DNA from: Gracilaria domingensis
Lineage: Eukaryota; Rhodophyta; Florideophyceae; Gracilariales; Gracilariaceae
Direction of reading: 5' to 3'
NCBI GenBank assembly: GCA_022539475.1
Contig: VCMS01000015.1
Span: 124,001 to 188,000 of the forward strand
DNA length: 64,000 nucleotides
Made by a program: the position numbers and the translations under genes
Shown: positions 41,554 to 52,521 of the stretch, in pieces
Numbering within the stretch: position 1 is the stretch's first letter
Layout of the letters: the number at the start of each line of letters is the position of its first letter
The notes under the pieces: model-generated
Seen by the model: only the letters and a program-made list of their open reading frames with translations
Told to the model about the DNA's origin: nothing
Database searches by the model: none

Positions 41554-43371
41554 ATGCGCCTCGCGATGGAGGTATATAAGGAAGTCTCCCAAGACGGGTC
41601 TGCCGAGAACTGTTCGGAACCACCAACACCTCCGGTGTCAGTAGCGAACCTCGCCATTTCGAGCCCTGCCGCGATGTCCAGCACACCGAACGCCCATCCG
41701 TCTTCGACGGCACGTATGCAAGTTTCCAACCCGCCGTTCCGGTCGGTACCTCTCCCGCAGTCGGCGGCTGCCTCCCAGCCGGGTTCTTCCGGACAAGATC
41801 ACGCTCCAGCTCAGGCTGGTCCCGCGCCCGTATGGGATTGGTTCAACGCCGAGATGCCAGCTACGCTGGGTGGATGGCCTACCGCAGGCGCGTTACGCAT
41901 CCGGGATCCGCACCGGCACAGTTTCCTTTTTGCCCAGGCTCCCTGGCTTGACGCCGAGGCCGTTCGGGATACCGAGCTCGTCGACTCGTACGCTGTCGAC
42001 GGTCAACTCCCTGGTGGGCTTCCTGCTGACGTTACCCGTTCATGGGACTGGATCGCCCGCGTTGCGGTCACATCAAGTTGCCTGTTTGTAGGTCGTAACG
42101 AGACGAGACAATTCGCTCGCAATGAGATGCCCCGCGTTGGGTACGCGGGACATTTCCGAGCTCCGAACGAACATCCGGTGCCGGTACAGTACCAGTACGA
42201 CGTGGCACGTTACCGAACTTTCGGCGAGGTCGGCTACGGCGACCATCTAGCCAACCCGTTGGACGAAATCGACCGATATTCGGACACCGTTCAGCCGCAG
42301 CAGGAGTTGATCCTGTGGGCGCGGCCCATTCTTCGTGCCGAGTTCCGGTTTGTTCGCCGTCCTGCGCGGTCTCAGTTTCATGAAGGCCTCCGATTCGAGA
42401 GGAAATGGCGTTCCCGCTTCGGGGTACTGGTGCCGTACCAGTGCACGGAGGTTGAGCGCATCGCGCGTCACTCCCATACTGGACGATACCTGCCGTTGCC
42501 GTCATTCTGGCCTGCGGTCGAAGTCCCACGAGGGTGTCACGTAGAGCTACCGCCCTGCCTAACTTACGTAGGCTCCTATTTCATGAATGATCCGCCTCGC
42601 AGCCTGTGGAGCATCCTTGCAACAGAATGGACCGTCCGCGTTGCGGCTTTCCTCCTCATCGAGGCATATGATTTGTACCGGGTTTGGTTCATCCCGGAGC
42701 TCATCCGGCAAGCGATCCGAGCGCTGGATCTCTCCGAAGTACTCGTCTCGGTCCGCAATGCGCGCGAAGCCACTGCGTTGGTGGACGTCATCTACTAGAT
42801 TGACTGGAACGAGGTGCCTGCTAGCCAGGTTTCCGACGGGGTTCGTCGGCAGTCGGACCGTTCTCCGAGACGGAACGTCAATGCCGGCGACTTCGTATAC
42901 TTTGACCCATGGATTTGGGAGATAATTGGTCCCGCTGAGGCGGCTGGTCGCCGCCGAGAGGAGCGTCATATCCCGAAAGGGCACCCGCGTGGTTTCGTAT
43001 ACGTCGACGATGACGGTGATGACCCTGCAGAGGGAGAAAGTCCCATGGATGAGGGGAGCCCAGGGGGCGTGGGGGTCGTATCGGAGCCCGAAGCTACGGG
43101 AGATGACGACGAAGTCGTGGTTGTTGACTCACCCGCTGTAGCGGCTCCCGCTCCGACCGGCCCGTGGGCTCAGGATGTAGCATCCGCCGGGGGCGGCAGT
43201 TCCTCTCTCACTCCGCGAGCGGCGGTCATTCGCGACTTCCTTCGAGGCGTGGGAGTGGCCGTTCCCGATACGGTGACCGACGAGTCGGAACTGCAAGCGA
43301 TAGCGGCACAGCGCTTCTCCGGGGCTCCCGGTAGCGGGGGCACCCCAAGTGCTGGGCCGTCCGGCGTGTAA
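41554..43371 (+). CDS. Antisense ORF between pol and the 3' LTR
   Basis: A roughly 600-codon reading region runs opposite to gag-pol, open for most of its length with about one break. TATATAAG lies at 41573-41580 and the ATG at 41674 (MSSTPNAHPSSTARMQ) follows about 95 bp later, so that start is preferred over 41554. The N-terminus is Ser/Pro/Ala-rich. A conserved-looking middle (VWDWFNAEMP, FRFVRRPARSQFHE, PLPSFWPAVEVPRG, LSEVLVSVRNARE) and an acidic, disordered end (VDDDGDDPAEGE) follow. No domain is recognised. Antisense ORFs near the 3' LTR are known in some plant Ty3 lineages (such as the Grande/Retand group); relation to those is not shown. Envelope features (signal peptide, membrane anchor) are not seen. 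Confidence 0.6.
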
Positions 43372-43852
43372 TTTTCCGGCTCGAGATCCCTGACGGGCTG
43401 TAGTAGTCCGTAATTGACCCTGATGATGAGGGTCAAACTCAATAGTTAGAGGTAAACTTCTCCAGCCTTGCTGGCTTGGCTCAAATTTTTCTTCCTGTTC
43501 TCTCCCTCCTCAGGGGGCAATGCCTCGTTCGAGGCTGTTGAGAGTGGCCCACAAGAGAGGGCTAACTTTCCGCAGAAGCGGCTGTAGCGGTAAAACTTCG
43601 TAGTCTTCCTTCCAGTGTCCTGGCTTCTTCTCCTTCTTCTTAGGCTTCTTTCTTCTTCATCTTCCTCTTCCACTGTAAGTGGCTTCCGCGTTTCGCGGCT
43701 TGTCTGTTCAGACAGAGACTGTCCGCATAGAGCGGCATGTTGCTGGTTTTCAGTAGCGTCCGCCTAGGGCGGCTTGTTAGTATCAACATCGTTGCATCCG
43801 CGTGAAGCGGCATATTCCGTCCGAGACGGCATACCTCACAAGTTGTGGGTGG

Positions 43853-45805
43853 TCAACCCACTTGGGCTTTGTCCAGCGTAGCCGGTATCGGTGTCCGTGT
43901 GCGACGGTGGTACTGTAGGACCTTAGAGCGAGGAAGATGCTCGATAGGCTCATGTGTATCCTTTGAAGAAGGACAGCCGCACCAACGGACTCGATACAAT
44001 AGCTCTTTATCAGAGGCATAGCCGTGACTAATCAGACGGTCCATAACGTACTCCCTGTCGAGGACACGCCGCTCGGTGTGCGGTTCGGTTATTGTGCCCT
44101 CTTCTGGGGTGTCATTGATTGCTTTGCCGTCATGGGCGTCGCTGCCAAGCGGCTTCCATCCTGACGTCAGTGCATTCTGCACGCCAGGTGGTCCTGGTGA
44201 GGATTGTGTGTTCCTGACATTCAGGCTTCCAGATTTCTGGCTTTCCTTCCCGTGTTGTCGGGCTGTGACCTTATTTTGGTCTTCTCGAACAGCGAGCTTC
44301 CGGCGTTCCGGCGGGGTCTCCCGTCGTGAGGGTGAACGGTCCGCATTGCGGTGCGCCGGCGAGTGGTGCTGCTGTGCGCGCCGTGGCGACGCTTCGCCAC
44401 TCAACTGCGTATGCGCCGTTGCACGGCTGTACGCTGCCGATTCAAATTCGGAATTTCCGTTTTCGGCGGCCGCGAGCCTTACAGCACGCACGTGCCCGGC
44501 TCGTGTTCTGTTGTCCTCCACTGGAGGCGGATCGCCGGCGAAGCCAGACACTTGGCGCAATGTGCACGCGTGTGCAGCGTTGTGTTGCTTTCCACTTACT
44601 GTGGCGTATCGGCTCGCCATATCAGCGGTTTCCTCCGTGTTTTCAACGGCTTCATCACTCGATGTTTCACTGAGATCTCCCGAAGTCGGGTCTGCCGTAA
44701 CAGCACGGTCTCTTTTGTCTAACTTTTCTTCCGGAATTCCGGCTTTCCTTGATGCATTTGCGTTCCCGCTCGCGGGCTCCGACTGCGGCGCGGGTATATT
44801 CTCCGCATTCGACGCGGCTGCTGCGGTGTTTACCGCACTCTTTTCCGGCGTACCGATCTCACGCTGCACATCTGGGGCAGGCTCCTGTCCTTCCGTCCGT
44901 GACGGCAGTACACTACCATCCGCGGGCAAGGCGGCGACTTCTGCAGCAGCTACACTCTGGTACTCTTCCGGGTTTCCGGCTTCGTGCTTCACCGAAGTGG
45001 TGCGTGCCTCCTCAGGCTCCCGCGATAACAGCGGGTTTTTCGCGTCTTTCCGATTGTTCGGGTGTGCGTCGGGCGTCCTCGCAGGTTCACCATGACTCGC
45101 GTGCGACATTGAGGCCGGCAACGGCAATTGCGTCGACGACGGCGACAATGACAGCGAGCGATTTGCCTCCTCCTCCCCCTCCTCAGTTGGAGCGTCGGGG
45201 GCGGTGGTAAGTATCCCCGGAGGGGCCAGTATCCGCGTGCGTACGTGAGCGGCAGCAGAGGCTGACTGGTTGGATTCCGGCTTTGCCGGCAAATCAGCAA
45301 GTCCGCGGTTGGGATGCGGCAATACGGACAATGAAGTGCGCGCTTCCGCTTCAGCGCCTGGTTCCGCAGTAGGCGTAGCGGTGTCCGGCGTTTCCGGTTG
45401 CGTTTCCTGAGAAGCAGGCGTTGGTGCAGGCGTTACGCGATCCCGCGAAAAACGCTCGTGCTCTTCTTTGATGTCAAGGACAACCGTAGTGTCGGTAACT
45501 GAAATGACCCGGTAGGGACCATCCGCGATAGGAGAAAGCTTGTGGCGCTTCTCCTTCTCGGGATTGTAGTATTCCTTCCGTATGAAGGCATAGCTACCTT
45601 CCCTTATCTGAGGGGCATGTTTGCGCACTCTTGCGTCGAAATTCCGCTTGTAGGCGGCTTGTGCCTGAGCGATTTTCTGCCTAACCGTAGGAATAATCTT
45701 CGTGAGCCAGCCCTTCCACGCGTCCCTATGGAGGCGGGGCGAGGGGAATTTGTCCAGTACTGGCTGTGGCTCGATGACCACCGACGGTGGAACGCGTGAT
45801 AGCAC
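43853..45805 (-). CDS. Integrase C-terminus, long linker and chromodomain
   Basis: A 650-codon open stretch. It starts with the integrase C-terminal region (KIAQAQAAYKRNFDARV, then GPYRVISVTDTTVVLDI, the GPY/F module). About 400 residues of low-complexity, Pro/Ser/Glu-rich sequence follow. It ends with a chromodomain-like module (REYVMDRLISHGY, LLYRVRWCGCPSSKDTHEP). In chromoviruses this domain steers integration to marked chromatin. The very long linker is unusual, since the chromodomain normally follows the GPY/F module closely. Confidence 0.8.
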   Translation of the reverse strand: MLSRVPPSVVIEPQPVLDKFPSPRLHRDAWKGWLTKIIPTVRQKIAQAQAAYKRNFDARVRKHAPQIREGSYAFIRKEYYNPEKEKRHKLSPIADGPYRVISVTDTTVVLDIKEEHERFSRDRVTPAPTPASQETQPETPDTATPTAEPGAEAEARTSLSVLPHPNRGLADLPAKPESNQSASAAAHVRTRILAPPGILTTAPDAPTEEGEEEANRSLSLSPSSTQLPLPASMSHASHGEPARTPDAHPNNRKDAKNPLLSREPEEARTTSVKHEAGNPEEYQSVAAAEVAALPADGSVLPSRTEGQEPAPDVQREIGTPEKSAVNTAAAASNAENIPAPQSEPASGNANASRKAGIPEEKLDKRDRAVTADPTSGDLSETSSDEAVENTEETADMASRYATVSGKQHNAAHACTLRQVSGFAGDPPPVEDNRTRAGHVRAVRLAAAENGNSEFESAAYSRATAHTQLSGEASPRRAQQHHSPAHRNADRSPSRRETPPERRKLAVREDQNKVTARQHGKESQKSGSLNVRNTQSSPGPPGVQNALTSGWKPLGSDAHDGKAINDTPEEGTITEPHTERRVLDREYVMDRLISHGYASDKELLYRVRWCGCPSSKDTHEPIEHLPRSKVLQYHRRTRTPIPATLDKAQVG

Positions 45806-45817
45806 AAGCTCGAACGG

Positions 45818-48800
45818 CTAGATCTGAGTAGTACGACGAACCTGCGTATTGTAGGCGTACGTCACCGCTTCGGTGTATTGATCCCATTCCGACGGATGCT
45901 CGGCAACGAACGTCCGTAATGCACTGAGCATTGTGCGGTTAAAGCGTTCGACCTGCCCGTTACTGTGGAGCAAACCCCAGCGATGGGATCGTCTCTCAAG
46001 GCGTTCGAGTCCTTGCCCTCTAGACGAGGTGAACTCAGTGGTGAGCCCTCCGAACACGGATAGTGCGGGTGTAAGACGGCCCGTGGTACGGGATATACCT
46101 ACAGAGGTTGAGGGGTGAACGGGCCTGATCCAGGAATCCGGCGAAAAGTGACGGAATGGTCGAGGAGGAAGAGTACCGTAGAGCGGTGTAAGCCCTTGGC
46201 AAAAGGGGAGAAAGAAGGGAAATAGAGGAGGAAACTAGAGGAATCCCGCGCCGGGACGTGCGGAAAGCGGCAACAGACCCGGCGCCGGGAGACGACGATG
46301 CGTATTAAACCCACGCGGCACAACTCTATACAGAGACGGAAACGCTACCAATTGTGGTGAAAGCAGTACAACTGCACAAATAAGAAACAAGAACAGTCCG
46401 AAGACACGGAATAAAACAGCCCGAGGGCAAGGCCACAATGGTCAGTATTGCCTGAATAATCCCGAGGGATGAAGCTGAGTCGTACCGTACGCGGTGTTTC
46501 TCCGGAGGGAGTTGTACACTTCGCGATGGCGAAACAGTTCATAGCCGAACTCGGTTACCCTTTACTGAGGGGCGGAGGTGGCCGCGAGGTCACCTCCTTA
46601 TATCGTAACCGATTACTTAGTTAAACTAAATTAAATAAATAAAGTGCACGCTTGTGCAGATCCACACACGTGGAAGGTGTGCAATCCGCGGCAGCGGCCA
46701 GTAAATTATTCGACAATCATAACAAAACATGTGTGAACACACCCATTCCTATACACGCGTACACGCGACCAATACTCATCCGCGCCACGTCATGGCCGAC
46801 CCCTCAGGGTGCCATACCTCAATGCGGCTAAAAGGTATCCTATCAGTGGGCCAATATTCATACCTTCCGAGTACCCGGAACCATCTTTACCAGGGGTTTA
46901 TGAAAACAATCCCCGTGTATCGGGCAAGCACGTTTTGCTCTACAGTTACTCTGGGGATGATATGTTATCGTGAACCAGTTTTGGATCCGCAAGATGCGAC
47001 AGACGTCTTGAAAGAACTTAGCTGCAAACTGCGGTCCATTATCCGATAACAAATCAATCGGCGGTCTGTAGACAAAAACCCAGTGTGTAACGTAAGCTTG
47101 GGCGACCGCACTGGCGGTAACCTTCTTCAAAGGCACAGTCCGTACCAGCTTTGAAAAGCGGTCGGTGATCACAAGTAGGAACCGGTTTCCCTGGCGAGTG
47201 CGAATAAATTCGCCGAGCAAGTCGATAGCCACGAACTCGAGTGGAGCCCTAGCAGGGAAGAGTACCAACTTCTTGGAATACTTCCGCAGTTTGAAGCGGT
47301 TCTTTGCACAATCAGAACATCCACGAACCGTGGCATACGCATCAAAAGCCATCGCTGGCCAGTAGAAGTCCTTCCTCAAGGTTTAGTACAACTTCCTGCC
47401 ACCAGGGTGGGCTGAGAGCTTCGCATAGTGCGACAGGTGCAGTACCCGTGACTGAAGCGAGTGCGGAACCACAATCTGTGGCCTGTTCCCGACAGTTCGG
47501 ATGGGGAATCCTTGGTCGTTCTCGACGAAAGGCAGCCGTGCTCCGCCGTTCAAACGGCTACGAATCTCCGTACAAAAACGGTCCGTGTGTTGTTCCCGGA
47601 TGAGTTCTTCCGGCTTGATCGGTACGAAAGAACCCGATTCTGGGCGCGTGTCTGACACGGCTGGAACAGCATCGTAGATGTCCCATCCTTCCGATTCTTC
47701 ATCGGCGTCGCTCGAGCCGTCTTCGGCCAGAAAGCACGGTATCTCCAGGTCATCGACTGGCGCGGCTTCAGCCGCTGTTTCCAAGCGAGACAGTGCGTCA
47801 GCCTGAGTGTTCAGAACTTCTTTCTTGTAGCCGATTTCAAATGCGAGTTCCGACAAGCGAAGTCTCCACCGCATCAAGCGGCCAGATGGCTCTGCTATAG
47901 AGAGTAGCCAGCGCAAGGCCGAATGATCGGTATGAACAATGAAGGCGGTCCCCATAAGATAGGGCCGCAGTGTCTGTAATGCCCAGACAACTGCTAAGCA
48001 CTCCTTCTCGGATACCGAGTAATTCCTCTCGTGAACGTTGAGGCTTCTTGACCAATACCCAATTGGCAATCGCTCGCCATCCTTGGTGGTCTGGAATAGT
48101 GCAGCCAACTTGGTAGTCGCTCGCATCCGTATCTACTGCATACGGCAAACCAGCCCTAGGTAGGGATAAAACAGGTGGCGATGTCACCGCGTTCACGAGC
48201 GACGAGAAAGCCGCAGCCTTACGGTCGTCGAATTCTTCCAGGTTGACTGGCTGTCCTTTGCGGAGGAGCTCATTCAACGGGGCCGCAATGTCCGCAAAGT
48301 TCGGTATAAAGCAGCGGTAAACATTACACAAGCCGAGAAAAGATCGGAGTTCAGTCTGCGTCCGCGGATGCTTAGCCTCTTTGAGGGATTTCACGCGAAC
48401 TTCGTCTATCGACAGCCGTCCAGGACGGATAACGTGGCCGAGATACCTGACGGTTTCGGTAAAGAACTCGCACTTCTTCAGCTTGAGTGTGATGCCTGCA
48501 TCTCGTAGGACTCGCATCACATCCCGCACGTGAGTCAAGTGCTCGTCTAGGTTGCTGGAGTAGACAATGATGTCGTCCAGGTAAACCAGGCAAGTCTTTC
48601 ACTTGAAGCGGGCGAGCAAAATATCCACAGCTCTCTGAAATGTGGCTGGCGCGTTCGTTAACGCAAAGGGCATCCGATTGAATCGGTACAATCCTTCATG
48701 ACAGACGAAGGCTGTCTTGTCATGATCTTCGGCCCTCACGGGAACTTGCCAGTAGCTCCAATTCGCCTCTAGAGTTGTGAAAACTTTCGCATTGCCCAAC

Positions 48801-50359
48801 GAATCGATGCATTCATCCATTCGTGGGATAGGATATACATCTTTGACCATGGCCGCGTTCAGCTTGCGGTAATCGATGCAAAATCGCCAAGACCCGTCAG
48901 CTTTGGGCGCGAGCACCACCGGCGATGCCCAAGGTGACTGAGCCGGCTCGATAACTCCAGCGCGGAGCATCTTCTCAACTTGAGCTTTCTCCTCCTGCCG
49001 AGCTGTCGGTCCTGCCCTGTAAGGGTGCTGTGAAATGGGCCGAGTATTCGGTAGCAAATCAATCCGATGTTCGGTAATACCAATCTTACCCAGTGTGTCA
49101 TCCCACATGGGCGTGAACTCCTCAAGCATGTGCCGCAATTTATCGCGCTGAGTCTCTGGGACATGTTCAAGATCCAGAGACTCCAGTTCCTGTACTGCCT
49201 TATCCTTCGTGTCAGCAGCACTCAGGTCCTTATCATTATTGTCCGACGAGGTCGGCATTACTTCCTTCGACAGGCTGTGGTTATTCGCATCCGACGAAGT
49301 CGGCGTAGCATTTTCCGAGGAGCTGTTCAGACCAGGGTTCGGTTCGGCATTGTTCCGTTCCGCCTCCCCCTCCTCAGTTTCGAGGATACCGAGACCTTCG
49401 GCCATAGAAACCTGAGTAGGCACTATAGCCGAAGGGTGCGGGAGCAATGATCGAATAACTTGGCCCCTAATCAACCGTTGAGAAAAACGGCTGAAGTTCG
49501 CAACCAGCACCTGAAAAGGCTTCTCGGGTTCGACGAAAACAATCCCATTAGCCAGGGCGAGCTGATGCTTCTCCTGCAACGCAGGCAACGATTGCACCGT
49601 TTGTAAGCCACACTGTGGAGATGTTACAGTAACCCAGACATGCGATTCGGGCGGGGTGCAAATAGATCGAGCAACTCGGATCTTTGTAGACTTCCGTTCA
49701 TCAGCGGCAGGCTCCTGCGCAGCAGGCAAGGGCACTTGCTTCTTCAAAGCCCGTCGAAGGGGACGCCGAACGATCGGTACAATGTTCCCATCCTCCATTT
49801 CGATGGTTCTTTGCCGCGGTCGAATTGATTCGACGAAGCGGTCACAGAAGTCACATCCGAGTATAACCGGCGCAGCGAGCTGCTTGCAAACCAAGAAATC
49901 GAGCTTCACCACGTAGTGGCCAAGCCTGACCAGCAGGTCTATCACTCCCACTGTAGAGAGTGGCCGATTATTCGCATCCGCGATATCAATATGCGCCGCC
50001 GCACGAACGCGAGACCGCAAGTGCGGCGGAATCATAGACTCTACCAAAAAGTTTGGCCCAGCTCCTGTATCGAGCACGGACAACTGCCGAACCATATACT
50101 GGTCGGAAACACCTAGGTGGGCGTAAACTTTGTAGTTTTGTTTCGCCATGACCAGGGCGCTATCCGGGGACCGGCTGTTCTTAGACCGTATCCACGGGCG
50201 ACGCAAGACACCAAGGTGCTCAGAGTCCACGTCTGTAGTTGCCATCTTCCTCGAAAGGATTATGACCGGGGAGCGAGGCTTCTCAGCCTCAGGCGCGCTA
50301 GACCCTGTCGCTGGGGGCGCCTCTCCATTGCTGGAGGCTCCCATGCTCAGTTTTTCCAA
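45818..50359 (-). mobile_element. Pol region: protease, RT, RNase H, integrase
   Basis: Protease motif VLDTGAGPNFLV near 50070. Reverse transcriptase motifs FCIDYRKLNAAMVKDVYPIP, FNRMPFALTNAPATFQ and YLDDIIVYSSN lie between 49000 and 48540. RNase H follows (YAVDTDASDYQVG near 48140; VHTDHSALRWLL near 47920). The integrase has its zinc-binding end near 47350, a core with VAIDLLGEF and LLSDNGPQFAAKF near 47200-47030, and NGQVERFNRT near 45950. The order RT-RH-IN defines Ty3/gypsy. The integrase is split by the solo LTR at 45964-46944. Gag and pol overlap by a few bases, as is common when pol is made by read-through or frameshifting. Confidence 0.9.
45964..46944 (-). mobile_element. Solo LTR nested in the integrase
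   Basis: A 981-bp sequence that in minus orientation runs TGTAGAGCAAAACGTGC to TTTGCTCCACA. It is flanked by GTTAC at 45959-45963 and again at 46945-46949, a perfect 5-bp target duplication. Its ends match the termini of the host element's LTR, but the interior is different, so it is a related yet distinct family. It must postdate the young element. Confidence 0.9.
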
Positions 50360-52356
50360 GCTTCGCCGCCAATCCGCGGAGGTTGTGATTCCGCAGGAGC
50401 GGCTACAGTTCCACTATTCGATGGCACCGTTTCCTGACTTCCAGGCTGAGTCTCCGCCTTCGCACGAAGGTACGATTTGTCGGGGACGCGTTTCCGTTCG
50501 GCGGGCGTTAAAGACTCGTACTGAGGCACGATCTTCGCCATATTCCGTATGGGCATTAAGCAATTCGGAGCGATGTGCCCTGGCCTGTAACAGGTATGAC
50601 AAATAAGGTGACGAAGAAAATCCGCGTTGGGCGGCCGGCGCTCCTGTCGAGGAGGATACGGGTCCCTCCATCCAGGGCGTTGGCTTCGATATCCGCCAGA
50701 GTGCGGCACGGGCAATGCCTGGACTTGACGTCCGGCGTACAGAGCGGGGTCTACGTCTACTGTAGACTGCTCCGTCGTCGACGGCAATTCCGAACTCGGT
50801 ATTGAACCATCGTCCTGTAACAGATGTAGGTTATCATAACCTCCTTGAACAGAACCTCGCGAGTGAGGCAGTGAAGAGTCCCGGCCTTCTACATGAAGGA
50901 GTCGGCGTGTGCGCGTCTTGACACCAGCGCATGCTCGAGCTGCATCTCCCTCAGCTTGGGCAAATTGAACGAGTTCCAGATAGGTAATCCGGCGTTTGTT
51001 CTCCCGATAACGGGCAACCAGCGTCGTGATCGAACGATCTAGGCCATCGACGGACATCGTGCACCGCTCAGCTGCGGAGAACACGTTGCCACATCTGTTG
51101 AAAGCCTTATTGAGGCGGGTCGAATAAACGGTTTCCGACTCTTCGGCTCCTTGCTTCGTGTCTCGCAGCGCGAGTATAGCACCTTGTATCGCATTGCCTG
51201 TCGCGTAAGAGCGCAGGAGATATTTTACCGCTTCCGGCCAGCACGAAACTCCTCCCTCGGAGGCTCGAGTCGACCCACGAACCGAATTGTACTGGTCTTC
51301 GGCTACGCCCGTCAAGAAGTACGGCAGCGCAATGTAGGCCTGTGCCTCGCTCATCCGAAGTACATCGGCTTCCGCCACGAAGCGGCCTAGAAAATCCAAG
51401 ACAAGAATTGGATCTTCCCCAGAGAACTTGTGGGGCTTCAGCGTGAGCTCCATTTGTCGGAGATGGTTTCGCACCTTGCCAGTCCCACGTGGGGTTCTCT
51501 GTGGCGTCGTGTCATCAAGCCGATAATATCGGTACGATAGAAGCTTCCGATACAGTAAGTTTGTCGGCTTCAATTCCTTCAATCCAAGGTGTCTCCGTCC
51601 TTTCGTACGGCCTCGTGCAACACCAGAGGTGGCTTCAGTAACCCGCAAGCGGGATGCACGATAGCGAGAGCGCTCTTCCGCGCTGTCCGAAGAGTCGGTA
51701 GACGATCCCTGTTGAGGGCCTTCCTCATCAGAAGAGGACGAAGAAGACGAGTCAGACTCAACCTTGACCTTCTTCTTTGCCGGACGATCCCGGGAACGGC
51801 GCGAGTGCTGAGAACCCTCCGAAACCGGGGCTCCCGGCGCGACAGCATCAGATACGATGATTTGCTCGACCGTCTCCAGACGGGTAGCCAGGCGGTCCAG
51901 GCGCGCGGTAGCCTGCTCGTGCAGGGCAGCCGACACCTGTCGGTGTTCCATAATCTGGTTGACATCAGACCGTAAAACACGGACGTCGCTCGAAACATCC
52001 CGGATACCCGCTTCATCGAGCCGTTGCCGGAGTTTCGTAATATCCCGGATGAGGCCCACTTCGGAGTTCTGCAGAATGCGAACTTGAGCCTCTAATTCGC
52101 GGAGGGTGTACTCGTCGGACCGCGACGACATAACGTCAACCGCTGCGGCGGCATCGGCCGCAGGTGCGGTTTCAGTTGGCCTACGAGTGGGTGGGGTCCC
52201 GTTATCCGGACAGAGGCCCCGGGAAGCCGGTTTCGGGTCGCCATTGCCTGGGACATCCAGTGCGTCCTTCGGCAACGGAGGCAAACTTGCCGGCAAGCCG
52301 GACGAACCGGGCACAGAAGCGGCACGTGGCGCGCCACTCCTGCGACGGGACGACAT
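50347..52356 (-). CDS. Gag of the young Ty3 element
   Basis: A 669-codon open frame. Disordered N-terminus, a coiled-coil-like part (LEAQVRILQNSEVGLIRDI), an acidic Ser run, and a capsid-like domain (LKPHKFSGEDPILVLDFLG, AYIALPYFLTGVAEDQY). Near the C-terminus is one zinc knuckle, CHTCYRPGHIAPNC (CCHC). It packages element RNA into particles. Larger than a typical Ty3 gag because of the long N-terminal extension. It looks whole. Confidence 0.88.
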   Translation of the reverse strand: MSSRRRSGAPRAASVPGSSGLPASLPPLPKDALDVPGNGDPKPASRGLCPDNGTPPTRRPTETAPAADAAAAVDVMSSRSDEYTLRELEAQVRILQNSEVGLIRDITKLRQRLDEAGIRDVSSDVRVLRSDVNQIMEHRQVSAALHEQATARLDRLATRLETVEQIIVSDAVAPGAPVSEGSQHSRRSRDRPAKKKVKVESDSSSSSSSDEEGPQQGSSTDSSDSAEERSRYRASRLRVTEATSGVARGRTKGRRHLGLKELKPTNLLYRKLLSYRYYRLDDTTPQRTPRGTGKVRNHLRQMELTLKPHKFSGEDPILVLDFLGRFVAEADVLRMSEAQAYIALPYFLTGVAEDQYNSVRGSTRASEGGVSCWPEAVKYLLRSYATGNAIQGAILALRDTKQGAEESETVYSTRLNKAFNRCGNVFSAAERCTMSVDGLDRSITTLVARYRENKRRITYLELVQFAQAEGDAARACAGVKTRTRRLLHVEGRDSSLPHSRGSVQGGYDNLHLLQDDGSIPSSELPSTTEQSTVDVDPALYAGRQVQALPVPHSGGYRSQRPGWRDPYPPRQERRPPNADFLRHLICHTCYRPGHIAPNCLMPIRNMAKIVPQYESLTPAERKRVPDKSYLRAKAETQPGSQETVPSNSGTVAAPAESQPPRIGGEAWKN

Positions 52357-52502
52357 CGTTCACCGACTCAGTCGGCCAGTTGGCAATCCAAAACAACTTC
52401 CGAAAACGGACAATGAAAGAACCGTAGGAACGGATATTCCCAACTATCTGGGCTCCAAGCAAACGAACGAACTCCCACGATTGTTGCCCAACAAAGCCGA
52501 TT

Positions 52503-52518
52503 CTAAGTCGGGAGACCA
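52503..52518 (-). promoter_or_regulatory. Primer-binding site
   Basis: On the minus strand, three bases after the LTR end CACA, stands TGGTCTCCCGACTTAG. A TGG start complementary to a tRNA CCA end is expected here; the implied tRNA ends GGGAGACCA. Its identity is not determined. Confidence 0.65.
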
Positions 52519-52521
52519 GTT

